From Cymbidium sinense (lineage: Eukaryota; Streptophyta; Magnoliopsida; Asparagales; Orchidaceae): a stretch of 64,000 nt of DNA. The stretch is taken from assembly GCA_021442155.1 (NCBI GenBank), contig CM038222.1, positions 114,269,121 to 114,333,120 of the forward strand, given 5' to 3'. Positions 1 to 10,860 of this stretch are shown here, one piece after another. How positions within the stretch are numbered: the first letter of the stretch is position 1; each line of letters begins with the position of its first letter. The translations under genes were made by a program, and so were the position numbers. The notes beneath the pieces are model-generated. The model saw nothing but the letters and a program-made list of their open reading frames with translations, was not told the origin of the DNA and ran no database searches.

Positions 1-1130
1 TCACCCTAAAATTTTATCTTTATTAGAGGTGTATTTTGACAATAATTAAGGTTTTAATATTTTCAATAAAACTCAAATTAAGCCTAAAATATTAAGAATT
101 GATTGTGATTTTTATTTCTCTTTGATTCTCCTTTGAAAATGGAATCCAGAGAGGGTTTATTTAAGTTTTTTAAATTTTTATTTGATTTATTATGATTTTC
201 TCAAGTTTATCCCATTTAAATTAGTTAATTAATTCAATCAATTCCTTAATTAATTTATTTTGAGGTTTAATGAATTCTAATTGGCTTTAATATATTTTTT
301 TAAGTTCATTGATGTTTCTAAAGATGTTTTGAATCATCTCCTAATTTTTCTTAATTTTTATAATTTTTAAATTAATTATGTTAATTAAATTAGAAGTTAA
401 ACTTGAAAAGATCAGATCTTATAACAATTAGCTTTAATTCTTAAAATTTTCATATAAGATGTATTTAATCTTCGATTTCATCGTATAAAAATTTCACATT
501 AATTAGACACTTCTGTTAAGCTTAATTGATGTTTTATTATTTTCTTTTAAACTCAAATTAAGCTAAAATCATGTCTGAATAGTCAAGGTTTTTATTTTTG
601 TTTGATTCCCCTCTAAAATATGAATCCAGAGAGGGCTTATTTGCATTTTTAGGTTTTATAGTTTATCAAAACTCAAGTTAATTAATTGAATTAATTAATT
701 CAATTAATATGTAATTATGTGATTATGGAGTTTATTAAATTTTAGAGAGTTTTGATGGCATTTTTAAGTTCATTGATGTTCATTATGATGATTTAAGTTG
801 CTTTCACATTTTTTTTTAATTTTCTTGAATTAATATTAATTTATTTTATTAAATTAGTGTTTGTAGATTGAAAAATCCATAAGTTTCATTTCAGTCATCA
901 ATAAATCTCCAAATTTTTATGTAAGTGTGTTTTATTCTTAATTTTAATTCTCCAAAGTTTCAAATTGATAGGGTCAATATTTTGGGTTTAATTAGGGTTT
1001 ATTTAATTTCAATTAAACTCATATTAATTCTAAATTATTCAATAAAAATTAGGACTTTTGAGTTCAAAAAATTCCTTTCACTGAGAGGAATCTATAGAGT
1101 CCTTAGTTGTAATTTTGGTTAAGTAGTTTT
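1..1130. repeat. Diverged tandem repeat, period about 470-480 bp, three copies
   Basis: Anchors recur at near-constant spacing. AAACTC(A)A(A)ATTA occurs at 69, 549 and 1015; GAATCCAGAGAGGG at 142 and 622; AAGTTCATTGATGTT at 302 and 766. The copies are strongly diverged AT-rich DNA without coding potential. The array may extend left of the window. Confidence 0.6.
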
Positions 1131-1206
1131 ATTTCTATGGATATTTGAAGTTCAGGGCTATTTTTATCTTTTTTTTAAAACGAAAGAATTTGAATTTTGT
1201 GTTTAA

Positions 1207-1237
1207 CCTAGTCAGCACCTACGCGGTGCTGACTAGG
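1207..1237. repeat. Perfect 13-bp inverted repeat with 5-nt loop
   Basis: CCTAGTCAGCACC (1207-1219), loop TACGC, then GGTGCTGACTAGG (1225-1237). The arms are exactly complementary. It sits at the edge of a locally GC-richer stretch (1200-2000). Confidence 0.85.
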
Positions 1238-1427
1238 CACCACTTTATGCGTGGCAGCAAGCCATTGGTCCACACAGACACTGGCGTGGTTGGCGGTGAG
1301 TACACAGTTTGGTCAAGGCCATCCGATCGAAGATCAGATTGTTTAGAGTCATCCCACGGTTCCTTAAGTGGTTTAAATCAAAATTGTATGTTAAAATCAC
1401 ATCTGTCCATTCTAAATAAAAGGAACA

Positions 1428-1561
1428 GATGGTGGTGATTTCGTCCCTAATCTCTCATCGGAAACCGAGAGTCGTTCATGCATTTGGGTTGATTGATGGT
1501 GGTGATTTCGTCCCTAATCTCTCATCGGAAACCGAGAGTCGTTCATGCATTTGGGTTGATT
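1428..1561. repeat. Perfect 67-bp tandem duplication
   Basis: The unit 1428-1494, starting GATGGTGGTGATTTCG, is repeated exactly at 1495-1561. No mismatch is visible, so the duplication is recent compared with the decayed surroundings. Confidence 0.9.
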
Positions 1562-3900
1562 TCTAGCAATCTATGCTATAGGAATAGGAATTTTTGATTG
1601 TAAATTGATCAAGGCTCAATTTGCAATGGGTTCGAATGGTCTGATCTAGACTTTGATTCCTCTTTACAAAAGACCAAAGCATAATAAAAAGGTGGTCGGG
1701 ATTGAAGGATACCTCGTCGACGTTGATCTTTGGCGGTGATATCATTTCGAAAAGCTTTGGGACATTGAGATGAAGCTTTGGAAATAATTCAACGTCGTGC
1801 CTCCCTCTAAAATGGTGTGAAGTAAACCACCGTCGTCACTCATCGGAGTTTGATGTAAATGGGGGTTGGAAGGGAGGGAGAAGTTTCATTTTGATTCTAT
1901 TTTTGCTTGAGGTGTAGAGATGAGCAAAAGTGGACCTTGAAGGTTCTCTCCCTCTTTATAATTGGCCGAACCTCCTTTTCATTGGAAGAGGTGAGAGGTG
2001 GCTGGCCATGGGAAATTAGATTCGTCCGAAGGTATTGAAGGCAGTTAGAAGATTAGGGGATCATTTATAGCTGGCTAATTGGAATGATGAGGGAAGTATG
2101 GGTCATCTTTAACCCATGGCTAAAGAGGCTGGCTTAGGCTCTCCATGGCCTCCACCTCATCTCTTCTCCACCTTAATTTCTCTTGAGCTTGCTGGAAGTC
2201 TCTTGGTATGAGCCTAGGGTGAGCCATAGGTTAAGCTTGAGCTTATTGAAGTAAGTAAATGGGTTGGATTCATTTGGATTTAAATTGAATTGAGTTGGGT
2301 TGATTGCATTCCAGTTGATTAATTAGATTTTGATTTAGGTTGCAATCATTATTGATTACCCATTGAATGATTAAGGATCAATTGATCTAAGTTTCATTTG
2401 AGTTTAACATGATTGGGATTGGTTTGGGTTAAAGTGTTTTACATTTGATTCATTTTAGCTTGAGTTATTTTTGGATTGGATCATGTTGAATTCACTTGAT
2501 TAATTGACATTAGATAATGAATGAAATTATTGTTAATTGTTCCTTAAGTGATTTATAGTACAATCATATGGATTTTCAATTTGATTTAGGCTAATTTGAC
2601 CTAAATGGATCGAGTTGGGTCTCATAGCTTATTTGGCCATCTTGGAGTTTAAATTTAGGTTTAATTGTGATTAGTTAATCATTTGCGATGATTTTGATTA
2701 ATTAATTTCATTTGATTTGAATTAGATTTTAATTTAACTAAAATTGACCCATTTGACCTATATGTGTTAAGTTGGGCTCAATTGAGCTTAAGTGGCCAAT
2801 TTGACTTAATGAAAGTATGTTTGAGCTCCAATCAGGTTTGATTAAGTGTTTGAGATGATTTGAAGCAATTGATTTTATTAGATTTGAAGTTAATTTGAGT
2901 TTAACCCATTTTGACCTAAATTAGACTTAATGGGTCAAATTAAATTCATTTGAGCCAAATGATCAAATTACACCCAAAGAATTATTGAACTATCTTTATT
3001 TGATGATTTTGAGCCATTGGATTGACTTAGTTTGATTGTATTTTGATGGGTTGACTTTTTAACTAGGTGGGGCCACATGAGTTAACCTAGATCAAATGAC
3101 CTAAATGGCCACTCAGTGCCCATTTGAATTCAGTTTTAAGTTTGTTTGTATTTATGTTTTGATTTAATACTTTTTGTTTGATGTAATTTTAATTTGCTTT
3201 ATTTCATTTGATTTTTCTTTGATTTAATTAATTTTGAGCTTAAGTGAGTTAATTTGGTTAACCACTTCAATTATCCTAATTTGGGTTCAATTGAATTTAA
3301 GTTTTAATTCAAATATTTTTTATTTTGGTTTGGATTGAATTTCAATGAATTTAGATTTTATTATGTTTACCTAAGCACCAAAGAGGTGTCCTCAGTGTTT
3401 AGGTGGAAAGATACTTAGTCTAAGATTGAAATCCTATGTGCTAAGAGGATGAGTGTTATCCTCATTCAAAAATGAGGTCAATAAAGTGTTATTTGCCAAG
3501 TGGCGAGTCCTTTAATGTGGCCGTCTGTGCGAGTCAGGAAGTTTGGCATTGGCTATCTGGCTAAGGTGAGTTCCTTCATATACTCACTCGTGAGGAGGCG
3601 AGTTCTTCTGGATGGCTGGCGACTGACTTCTTCAATGGGATCTGGTATTCGCCACTAGGTATTCTTCATCATGATTTGTCTATTAGGTCCTTGTGCATTT
3701 ATTTGGGATACAATAACATTAGGGAGATTATCTCACATTCTCGACTACTAGACATAGGAATTTAGCTTGTGAATACCCATCCCTAGTCTTCCCACCATAA
3801 AGCTAGAGTTTTCCCACTGCTAAAACATGGCATCAATCTCCATGGCACTACCAGTTCTATTCATCTATCTTGTGAGACCAACCAGCTCATACACAAACTA
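1562..3900. other. AT-rich stretch without a supported gene
   Basis: Short degenerate motifs around TTGATT/GGGTCAA recur and no ORF makes sense. Around 3360-3860 the sequence is less AT-rich and could be decayed LTR or leader sequence of element A, because element A's gag follows at about 4170. I see no second LTR copy to prove this. Confidence 0.4.
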
Positions 3901-4169
3901 TTGTTGAAGACTTAGCTCAATCTCGTTTTATTGACATTTCTTGTTATATCATATGTGATGAATTTTGATGTTTAATGTAAAAATAGTTCCCCTTGAGGGA
4001 TAAAAATTATCTTCTCTCTGGTCGTAGCTTCCAAAATCCATCTTTGGCTAAACTAATCCTTCAACACCCTATCTTGATGGTTTTCAAACTTCCAAGCTTA
4101 GACTCTTACGATGAGCATTACAAACACATTGATTATTATTGATTCATTATGCACATTTAATGAGCCACT

Positions 4170-4540
4170 GATGAGTTACTTTATTAAGTTTTTTCTTGCC
4201 ATCCTTAAGGATCAAGCTCACTCTTAGTTTACTCTCTCCCAAGGGGAATTATTTGCATCTTATGAACTCGCCAAATTGACCAAATGATTGTTAAGAACTC
4301 CTCCCATCTCTTAGGAATTTGCTAGAACTCTCTCCCAAGGGGAATTATTTGCATCTGATGAACTCGCCAAATTGACCAAATGATTGTTAAGAACTCCTCC
4401 CATCTCTTTGGAATTTGCTTGAAAGAGTGAGAGTTGCTTGAGGAGTATATTTAGAGATTTTCTTTTGAAGCTTGCCAAATGCAAGAGGTGAACCTCAAAT
4501 TGTTGAGGAGAATCTTTCTTGGTGGACTCCATCCTAGGTC
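4170..4540 (+). pseudogene. Gag fragment of element A with internal duplication
   Basis: The plus-strand frame reads FLAILKDQAHS, then SQGELFASYELAKLTK, resembling the Ty3/gypsy gag segment in which a strand of hydrophobic capsid sequence precedes a conserved serine-rich loop and helix. A 96-bp tandem duplication (4231-4326 and 4327-4422) repeats 32 codons in frame with few mismatches. Several stops interrupt the frame. The 73-residue reading on the opposite strand here is treated as a shadow. Confidence 0.55.
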
Positions 4541-5129
4541 TTTCTACTCTTTATTGATGTGGGATACGGTTCACTCATATATGCTTACTTAATCCATTAT
4601 GTGGAAGTATAAATCTTTGATGATTGGACCATCAATGCTTATTGAAAGCACTTCAAGCAACCTATGGGAAAGCATAAGAACTCTCTAGGGAGTATTAATT
4701 AGCAATCCCAACAAAAGAAATATAAACAAAAGGGGGCTATGACCTTCCTCAACTATTGAGCTAGTGATGTGAGTCCCGAGGAGAGTACACACCACTTAGC
4801 ACGTCTTATTTTAATATTTTGATAGCTATTGAGATGAAAAAATTGTTAAGTTGTCACATCCATTGAAAATGAATTCAAAAATCAAGAATGATGCTATTAC
4901 TTTTATTGGAGTTGTGAACAAACCATTGAGGCATGCAAGCAATTTAAAGAAGCAATGAAACGATTGATATGCTAAAGGTTTTTAGGCTGATTAGTATAGA
5001 ACTAGCTAGCCCATATAGGCAATGCTTTTGATGAGGGGCAATCAACACAAAATAACAAGAAGGCAATTGCTAGATGGTTGGAGAAATTAAAATAATTATA
5101 GTGGAGCCACTATTATCCATTTAGATCTT

Positions 5130-5560
5130 TATCGCCGCCTTTGAGGAGTCATAGCAAAATAAATCTTGTGTTGATTGCTCTATTATATTTGATGACTCCA
5201 ACTTTGAAGGTCCAAATTTCACACCAAGATTTATTCGTTATCACTATGGGGATTGGCAACCCATGATATCAAGTTAACAGAATTTGATTGCTATGGAAGC
5301 TCTTTTGATGTATTTTTTCGTACTTCATCAGCATGAGCCTAATTAGGGAGAGGCTTCAACTTGCTACCTAACGACTATATGAGTTTGATAATTGATTAAT
5401 ACAAGTAGAAGGGACAATCAAATCACTCTTCTTCTTATACTCAAGAAATTCTTTTGACAAGAGACAAGATTTAATTTATAGCGGTCAAGTTAGATTCAAC
5501 ATAAGGCTCCCATTTTCCAGCATCATTGTTTTTGTGCGCACCTTATGATGAAACTTTTAA
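5130..5560 (+). pseudogene. Retropepsin-like protease remnant of element A
   Basis: The order is recognisable from VFDDSNFEG (about 5187) through SLIRERLQ (about 5334) and QVEGTI (about 5408). It matches the plant Ty3/gypsy protease region, a step between gag and RT. Frameshifts are frequent and the catalytic aspartate motif is not readable. The assignment rests largely on position and the LIRERL/VEGTI blocks. Confidence 0.45.
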
Positions 5561-5859
5561 TCTCAATTGGAAATTGGTGTGGTTATGTGGAAATCAATTA
5601 TTGGAACAATCATTATATCTTAGACAATGTCAATCATGCTCTTCAGTGATCTCAGTATCAAAAATTGACTTTTGAGATGAAGATGTACTTCAGAGGGCAT
5701 TTTTTTTTTATCGAAGGTCTAGTTCATGTTATGTTATTGGACAAACAATTTCTATGTATGATGGAAGTTAGATATCTACTCTCAAACAAACATAAATTAA
5801 AATATATAAACATCTTATGTAAGAATTAGGACATCTTTTCCTGGAGTTTGATCGATATG

Positions 5860-6560
5860 CTTGGAGTTGATCCTTCAGTAATTGTGTCTTTTTTTAAAAG
5901 ATAAACTCGACATTCAATCTGGTAATTCAAAAGAATCAAAATTTTGCATCTGACCACTTCCAAGCAATTGAATAAGAAGTTAATGAACTCTTGAAAGCTG
6001 GACATGTATGAGAGGTACATTACTAGCTCGGTTGGCAAATGTTATCATAGTCAAGGAGGTGAATAAAGTTTTGAGAATGTGACGATTACACCATTCTCAG
6101 CAAAGCTTATCCAAAATATAGCCTCCCTTCTCTTAAATAGATTGACTAGTTGATATTATGTCTGGACAATAGATGCTCAGTCTTTTAGATGCCTGTTCTG
6201 ACTATAATAAAATAAGATTGAACCCGATAGATAAAGACACCAATTCTTTCTAAATAGAGAAATGTTTGTATTGTTATCAAGTTATGTCATTTAGGTTGAA
6301 TAATGTTGGTGCTACCTGTCAACATCTCATGAATAAAATATTTAAAGATCTTTGAGGGCACAATGGAAATATATATAGATGACATATTAGTAAAAAGATT
6401 TGAGAATCACAAAACATCTTTGACTTGGAAACATATTTCATCTCTTTCAACATTATAGTATGCAACTTAAATAGCCAAATGTAACTTTGGGGTTACATCA
6501 AGTAAAATTTTTATGTTTATGGTTACCCATTGTGGGATTTAGGTCAATTCTAAGAAAATC
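5860..6560 (+). pseudogene. Reverse transcriptase remnant of element A
   Basis: The frame pieces give EVNELLKAGH (about 5970), DACSDYNKIRLNPID (about 6185), LMNKIFKDL (about 6328) and MEIYIDDILVK from 6363, with the catalytic YIDD at 6372-6383. These are the ordered fingers, palm and catalytic motifs of Ty3/gypsy RT. At least five frame breaks or stops separate them, so the copy is inactive. Confidence 0.85.
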
Positions 6561-6599
6561 AAAGCACTAGAAACACGGCTTTCTTAAAAAATATCAATG

Positions 6600-7015
6600 A
6601 AATGTAATATTTGAATGAATGGGTATCATCGATATCTCGCTTCTTATCTCTCTCTAGATAAAAATATTTGACATTCTTTAAGACACTAAGGGTGTCTGGA
6701 ACATTGATTTTTAATGGACAAACAAATGTTAGGTTTCCTTTGAGTAGCTAAGGGTGTCTTTAGCCTCTTCATCCTTAGTGTCAAAACCCATCAAAGGAGA
6801 GCTATTGTCTTTGTATCCTACATCTCTCCTTATACGATAAACTCAATTTTGTGCTAGAGGAAAATACAGTGCAATAACTCTTATATTTTATTAACAAAAT
6901 TTTCTCTAATAGAGAAAGCTATTATTTGCAAGTAGACAATATGGTTTTGGCCTTATAACTTTTTTAGAACAAAAGTTGTCTTTGTATTTTCAAGCACACA
7001 CCATCGGTGTTTATA
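6600..7015 (+). pseudogene. RNase H N-terminal part of element A
   Basis: This continues from RT: an aromatic-rich WTNKC block (about 6718) then LASSSLVSKPIKGELL (about 6757-6804), later YFQAHTI ending near 7014. The order matches the RT-RNase H connection of plant Ty3/gypsy elements. The similarity stops abruptly near 7015. Confidence 0.65.
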
Positions 7016-7635
7016 CCCATCTATCATTAAGGGCAGCCACCCTTTTTCCCTTGTACCCGAATCTTAACCCTAACATCATTCGGTAGCCACCCTTTTTCCC
7101 TTATTCATGATTCTTAGCCCTAATCCTAAGGGTGTCATTTGTTCTCATTATTGTTCGACCGTCTTTGGCCTCTCTTGCTTATGGAGGAGAGCTCTCCCCT
7201 CTTGCTCGTGGCTCGCCACTCTAGTTGAATATCTTTTCTCTAACCTCTCATTCTTCTTGCTTCCTGCTTCAGGTACATTTTTGTACTCATTTTATTCTCT
7301 ATTTTATGTTTGGAATTTGATTAATGTTGGGGTTTTGGACTTTTTATAAGTGCTTTTGTATGATTCGAGTTTATAGTTGCATGTGCTTTATTTGCTAGAG
7401 CTTAGAGTTGTTCTGTTGTTTGCTTTACTCAATAGTTATTAATTTTGGTGTTTGGAATGTCATAGCTCTCTCATTGAAGATATCTTTGTTTTTGACGTAT
7501 TACGGACTACAATGCACTCTTTGATTTAGGAATGTCATAGCTCTGATTCAATGAAAATCTGGTTGCAATTCAGGATATTTTGCAAGCTTAAATGCCCTTA
7601 AATGCCTTTTGGGACCGATTGTGCACTATGAGAAA
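7015..7635. other. Non-pol segment replacing the RNase H C-terminal part in element A
   Basis: Pol similarity breaks at about 7015 and resumes in the integrase zinc-binding region at about 7635. The segment is pyrimidine-rich at its start, with a 50-bp-period direct repeat: AGCCACCCTTTTTCCCTT at about 7035 and 7085. It has no clear terminal repeats. It could be a captured fragment, or a deletion filled with unrelated DNA. Confidence 0.45.
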
Positions 7636-8470
7636 TCTATTTTGGAATATGTGGGGAGCACATAAGGATTAGCCCTTAAAATCACAAGGGTTTTACTAGC
7701 TTGCGATCAGACAAGATTTATTGATTTTAATGAAAAAAATGTAGTAATTGCCACTTGCATTCTAACGAGCTGTCATCTTTTCAAAACTCTTGGTGCTTTG
7801 CCCAATAGGGGATCAATATCATGGGACTTTTCTCGGTGGAGTCATTGTTATCTTAGTTATTTACTATTTCACTAAATGAGTAGAGGAAGTCATTCGCTAA
7901 GATTACGAAGGCCAATGCTAGGTAATTTGTTCGAATGAATATAATCAATTGTTTTGGCCATCCTGAGAAGCTTATTATTGATAATGAAATTCAATTCATT
8001 GGTATAGTCTTCACATCTTTCTATAAATATTTCCACATTTCACTACTACATACAATCATAACCTATCGTTAAGCTAACAGACAGACCAAGGTGACCAACC
8101 AAACTAAACTCAAAGGATTAAAAAAAAAAAGGAAAGTTGGAGGCATGGTTGAAGACCTCCTTAATATTCTTTGTGATTATCGTACCACCTTGTGAACCCC
8201 AATTGCGGGATGTCCTATAATCTATGTTTCGACATAGAGGCTGGTATCTCAATTGACATTGGATTCCCAATCTCTAGGGTTTTGGCTTTCAACCTATACA
8301 ACAATGAAAAGCTTTGATACAACTTAGATCTTCTCTTGAAAACTCATGATCTAGCCTTATATAAGATTGTTTCCTACCATAAAAGGATATCCTGCCACTT
8401 CAATCAAAAGGTTTAACCTTGACCCATCTCTATCAAGGTTTTAGCTTTACATAATCTCGAGGTCGCTGAC
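7635..8470 (+). pseudogene. Integrase remnant of element A
   Basis: A zinc-finger-like part (EIYFGICGEH near 7632, C-x2-C as CSNCHLHSN) is followed by the core: YFTK-stop-VEE near 7865, GHPEKLIIDNEIQFIG near 7960-8005, then ANRQTKVTNQTKLKGLKK (about 8075-8125) and DLLNILCDYRTT (about 8157-8190). These are the ordered D, D and E regions of a Ty3/gypsy integrase. The tryptophan of the YFTKW motif is a TGA. Confidence 0.85.
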
Positions 8471-8889
8471 AAAGGCCCCCAGTATAATAGGCTCACCCTT
8501 CTAAGATGGCTCATTACTTGGTTGCAACTATATGATCAAGCCAGAGATGTTCAAGTTGAAGGATGCTGACGAAAAAATATTCCCTAAAACTTGAAACATC
8601 AAAAACCTTCGCAAATATTATCAATGATTTTTGACTTGCAGAACTTCTTTTAGTTTTTTAGGATCTTGCATCGTATAATATTAATGTAATTTCTTTTTAA
8701 TTAAGATAATGAACTCTACCTTGTCTTTTCTCAATAATTTTATCTAAATTTTAAAAGTATAATCGAAGTCGTAACTTCAAAAGAAAATAATAGACCAAAG
8801 AAAGACCAACCTAGCCTTTGATTTGAGAAAGATGTGCCACGTTTCAATCTAGGCATGATCAATTCTTGAGGATTCAGTTTGATATCTCC

Positions 8890-9240
8890 CACATTTTAGT
8901 GTTATCAATTAACACTCTAATTAGCAAACTCAATCAAAAATCTTTAATGGATTTCCCTTGGCTTTGCCATACATATTAACATCTTTGAATAACACTCTAG
9001 CTAACAACTTCATATGGTTTATAAATCCTTAGTGGATTTTTGTTGTCCTTTTCCATATTAGGTTAATGCCATTAAGTAACATATTGCCTAACAACCTTGG
9101 AAGGGTCATAAATTTTCTAGTGGATTTATTTTGGCCTCTTTCATATAGGTTAATATCGCTAAGTAATACTTTGACAAATAACCTTGGATAAGTCGATATT
9201 CCTTAATGGATCTTTTTCCAAATCTTTTGTTATGGTTTAA
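8890..9240. repeat. 86-bp tandem array in the 3' part of element A
   Basis: About four diverged copies. The anchor (T)TAxTGGAT falls at about 8948, 9033, 9121 and 9207 (spacing 85-88), and TAACAACxT recurs in phase. It lies between the integrase and the antisense ORF region, where plant Tat-like elements often carry variable tandem repeats. Confidence 0.75.
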
Positions 9241-9599
9241 GGTTTTAGATAGCATCCCTTTTTAATAGCCCATAGAAGGCAAAATTTTTTAAAACCCTTC
9301 TTAGAATAGATAAGTGGCTTGGTCAAAGTATAACATTAATAAATCTCAAAAGAAAATTAGATACTCTATAGGGCTTGACTTTTAATAATGGGTTATGTGC
9401 TCAAAAGTTGGGATCAATCTCTCACAAAGAAAAAGAATTATTGTTGTTACCATCAATAACTCAACATTAATCAAATGAATGAGGAAAAAAAACATGCTTC
9501 TAAGGAAATAGCAACTCACACATTGACATTCTTTTATAATAAAGCATCTACGTGATATTAATGTATTCTGCGTCATTACTAGAGAATGCCTTTTTCAAT

Positions 9600-9921
9600 T
9601 CACTTTCATCATCATTTTGCAAGTTTGAAGGGGAGTCCTTGGGTACTTGACTTGGAATAGTCCCTCAATATTTTGCGTCAACCTTACATTGCAATAGATG
9701 AACTCATTTCAAGAAGCCCCAGACAAAACTTTCTTCAAGACACTGATGCTTTAGGCCATTCACTTTGGCATTAAATATCTTATCATTAACTTCCTGAACA
9801 CAATTTTAGATCTTATGATGATAAACTGAAGAGTTTTTGAAGTCTTCGACATTCTTCAAGGTTATGGTCTCTACTTGAACTTTGGCTTCTGGCATAACAA
9901 CTTTCTTCTCAAAAAGATGAT

Positions 9922-9964
<43 letters not shown>

Positions 9965-10860
9965 CTTCAAGAGCCTTCTTCTTCACTTCCAAAGCTTTCT
10001 TCTTCACCATAAATGTCTTAAAGGCCTTTGCCTTAATCAGCTCGTCACGGTAACTATCAATCTTTCGATGTTGTAAAGGAGGAGAACTGGACATAGACAT
10101 CAGCTCAACTTGATACCTGGCTAGTTAGTTCTTTAAAATTATTGGTTTTTTGGTCTTAACATTTAGCCTTTGTTCATACTCATCTTGCTGATTCTTAATC
10201 TTTACAAACTCTTTATTTCATTCATTCAATGCTATTTTAAACTAGGCTTTAAGTTGGGCTGAGAACTTCCATCTTTTGATCCCTCTGTAATAAATGTATA
10301 ACTTCATTATGCACAAGTAAAAACCAAATATTTGCAAGATATAAAATGGAGGAGATAGGCTGCAAAATCATTTGCTTGTTGATGCCTAGTACATACATGT
10401 TTTAGCACCTCTTTTGGAATATGTAATTTTGAGAATCGGACCCCTCTAATAGGGTTAAGGGCAATAAGGTTAGTTTTTGAGGAATGAACTCTTTCTTCTC
10501 AACCCTCACCACCACTTGGCATGACCACGCGATGCTTTCTTTCCTTCTCTTCGAGGGAGAAGGCCCATTATCTTTAGAATCATCTAAAGGATCCTTAGAT
10601 GAAATTCTGAGGGCATTAGAGCTTGCCTCACAAGTTTTATTATTGTTTTTCACTAGAGTCACATGGGATCTTCTTGCTTGGATGGAAAACCCCATCTTGA
10701 AGAGCTTTTTTTTCAATACAAATTGGTTGATATAACGCAGATCTTGTTGAAGGCTCTCTATTCTTGAGAAATAAAGAATTTTTATTATTTTCTCATCTCT
10801 AATATAAATCGAGGATAATCCTTCAGCCTCTCCCATCTTTTTGGAAGGCCCTTTTCATTC
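9600..10860 (-). pseudogene. Antisense ORF region of element A, convergent with pol
   Basis: On the minus strand an open frame of 144 codons (10836-10402) is charged and serine-rich, followed by broken frames with KKKALEVKKKALEV near 9965-10000 and an acidic end (DDESE near 9610). Position and order match the antisense ORFs of elements B and C (after the tandem array, opposite strand to pol). I do not see direct sequence identity with them, so the assignment rests on architecture. Function unknown. Confidence 0.45.
9924..9962. repeat. (TA)n microsatellite
   Basis: Uninterrupted TA dinucleotides, about 19 units, inside the antisense ORF region of element A. Confidence 0.95.

Larger units (their letters stand above)
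4080..10860 (+). mobile_element. Element A: decayed Ty3/gypsy LTR retrotransposon, Tat-like
   Basis: In order on the plus strand come a gag fragment (about 4170-4540), protease (about 5130-5560), reverse transcriptase (about 5860-6560), part of RNase H (about 6600-7010), a 0.6-kb unrelated segment, integrase (about 7640-8470) and an 86-bp tandem array (about 8890-9240). An antisense ORF region (about 9600-10850) follows on the minus strand. All domains carry stops and frameshifts. The LTRs are not delimited. It lies in the intron presumed to precede the first visible threonine deaminase exon. Confidence 0.8.

Noticed and set aside
1145..1438. 97-codon plus-strand open frame
   Set aside because: It crosses the perfect hairpin and resembles no protein; composition matches the surrounding repeat DNA.
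4311..4532. 73-codon minus-strand frame across the 96-bp duplication
   Set aside because: The plus strand gives a gag-like order consistent with the protease, RT and integrase that follow on the same strand.
8890..9240. CRISPR-like array
   Set aside because: Spacing is regular but units are contiguous diverged copies without unique spacers, in a plant retroelement; the same applies to the 75-, 87- and 310-bp arrays.
10484..10735. 83-codon plus-strand frame opposite the element A antisense ORF
   Set aside because: Shadow frame; the minus strand has the longer frame in the position expected from elements B and C.
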